From: Syntrophobacterales bacterium
GTDB lineage: Bacteria; Desulfobacterota; Syntrophobacteria; BM002
Direction: 5' to 3'
Length of the DNA: 12,250 nt
NCBI GenBank assembly: GCA_030613915.1
Contig: JAUWKY010000023.1
Span: forward strand, 1 to 12,250
Shown here piece after piece: positions 12,187-12,250 of this stretch. Both the position numbers and the translations under genes were made by a program. The first letter of the stretch is position 1, and each line of letters begins with the position of its first letter. Under the pieces are notes generated by a model. The model did no database searches. It was not told the origin of the DNA and saw nothing but the letters and a program-made list of their open reading frames with translations.

Positions 12187-12250
12187 ATGATTCAGGTTAA
12201 GCAGCAGCCAAAGAAAGAATCCCTGGACGACTACTGTCCACCGACTGAGG
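12187..12250 (+). CDS. Start of an unidentified gene, cut by the right edge
   Basis: An ATG at 12187 opens a frame reading MIQVKQQPKKESLDDYCPPT to the window end; AAGGA at 12171-12175 lies 11 bases upstream, a long but usable spacing. The same frame is open back to an ATG at 12088, but that stretch is occupied by two strong hairpins and has no ribosome binding site, so the inner start is preferred. Twenty-one codons are too few to recognise a family. Confidence 0.4.
   Translation, partial: MIQVKQQPKKESLDDYCPPTE

Overview
The window reads as ordinary chromosomal DNA of a Desulfobacterota (deltaproteobacterial) organism, probably a sulfate reducer or syntroph. The family-level look of the proteins points that way: a MurG-like COG4671 glycosyltransferase beside a group 1 glycosyltransferase, a DUF1343/NamZ protein of the PQHG type, a B-box protein paired with a prepilin, and small Cys-rich proteins. 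The spacers are also filled with the degenerate, palindromic repeats common in that group. The assignment is an inference from style, not from a marker gene. No tRNA, rRNA, CRISPR array, transposase gene or phage gene was seen.

Layout. On the minus strand at the left is the 5' part of a group 1 glycosyltransferase (runs off the edge). Upstream of it lies a complete COG4671 glycosyltransferase with its own terminator; the 388-bp spacer between them holds repeat fragments and a possible promoter. A 581-bp divergent region (1947-2527) follows, with promoters firing both ways, a shared 12-bp site beside both -35 boxes and a 128-bp imperfect palindrome. On the plus strand come a NamZ-like (DUF1343) protein, then a two-gene unit: a B-box zinc finger membrane protein with a pseudopilin-like outer domain, and a prepilin. 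These run convergently, with a 16-bp gap, into a 967-residue minus-strand protein that joins an MrfA-type repair helicase and an MrfB-type DEDDy exonuclease in one chain. After a spacer of stacked low-complexity repeats comes adenine deaminase (minus). A divergent promoter region separates it from a 61-residue four-cysteine protein (plus). A 48-residue zinc-ribbon protein and a membrane-anchored lipase/esterase follow on the minus strand.

The last 700 bp are mostly non-coding. They hold a 202-bp element with 19-bp terminal inverted repeats and three internal hairpins just upstream of the lipase ribosome binding site, an orphan intrinsic terminator, a 162-bp AT-rich palindromic element, and tandem hairpins before a probable gene start cut by the right edge.

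There is no single large operon. Functional themes are surface polysaccharide assembly (two glycosyltransferases), peptidoglycan recycling (NamZ-like), a pilin-related membrane pair, DNA repair (helicase-nuclease fusion), purine salvage (adenine deaminase) and lipid or ester hydrolysis. The most noteworthy observations are the MrfA-MrfB fusion, the structured element in front of the lipase, the shared promoter-adjacent 12-mer, and the two tiny Cys proteins.
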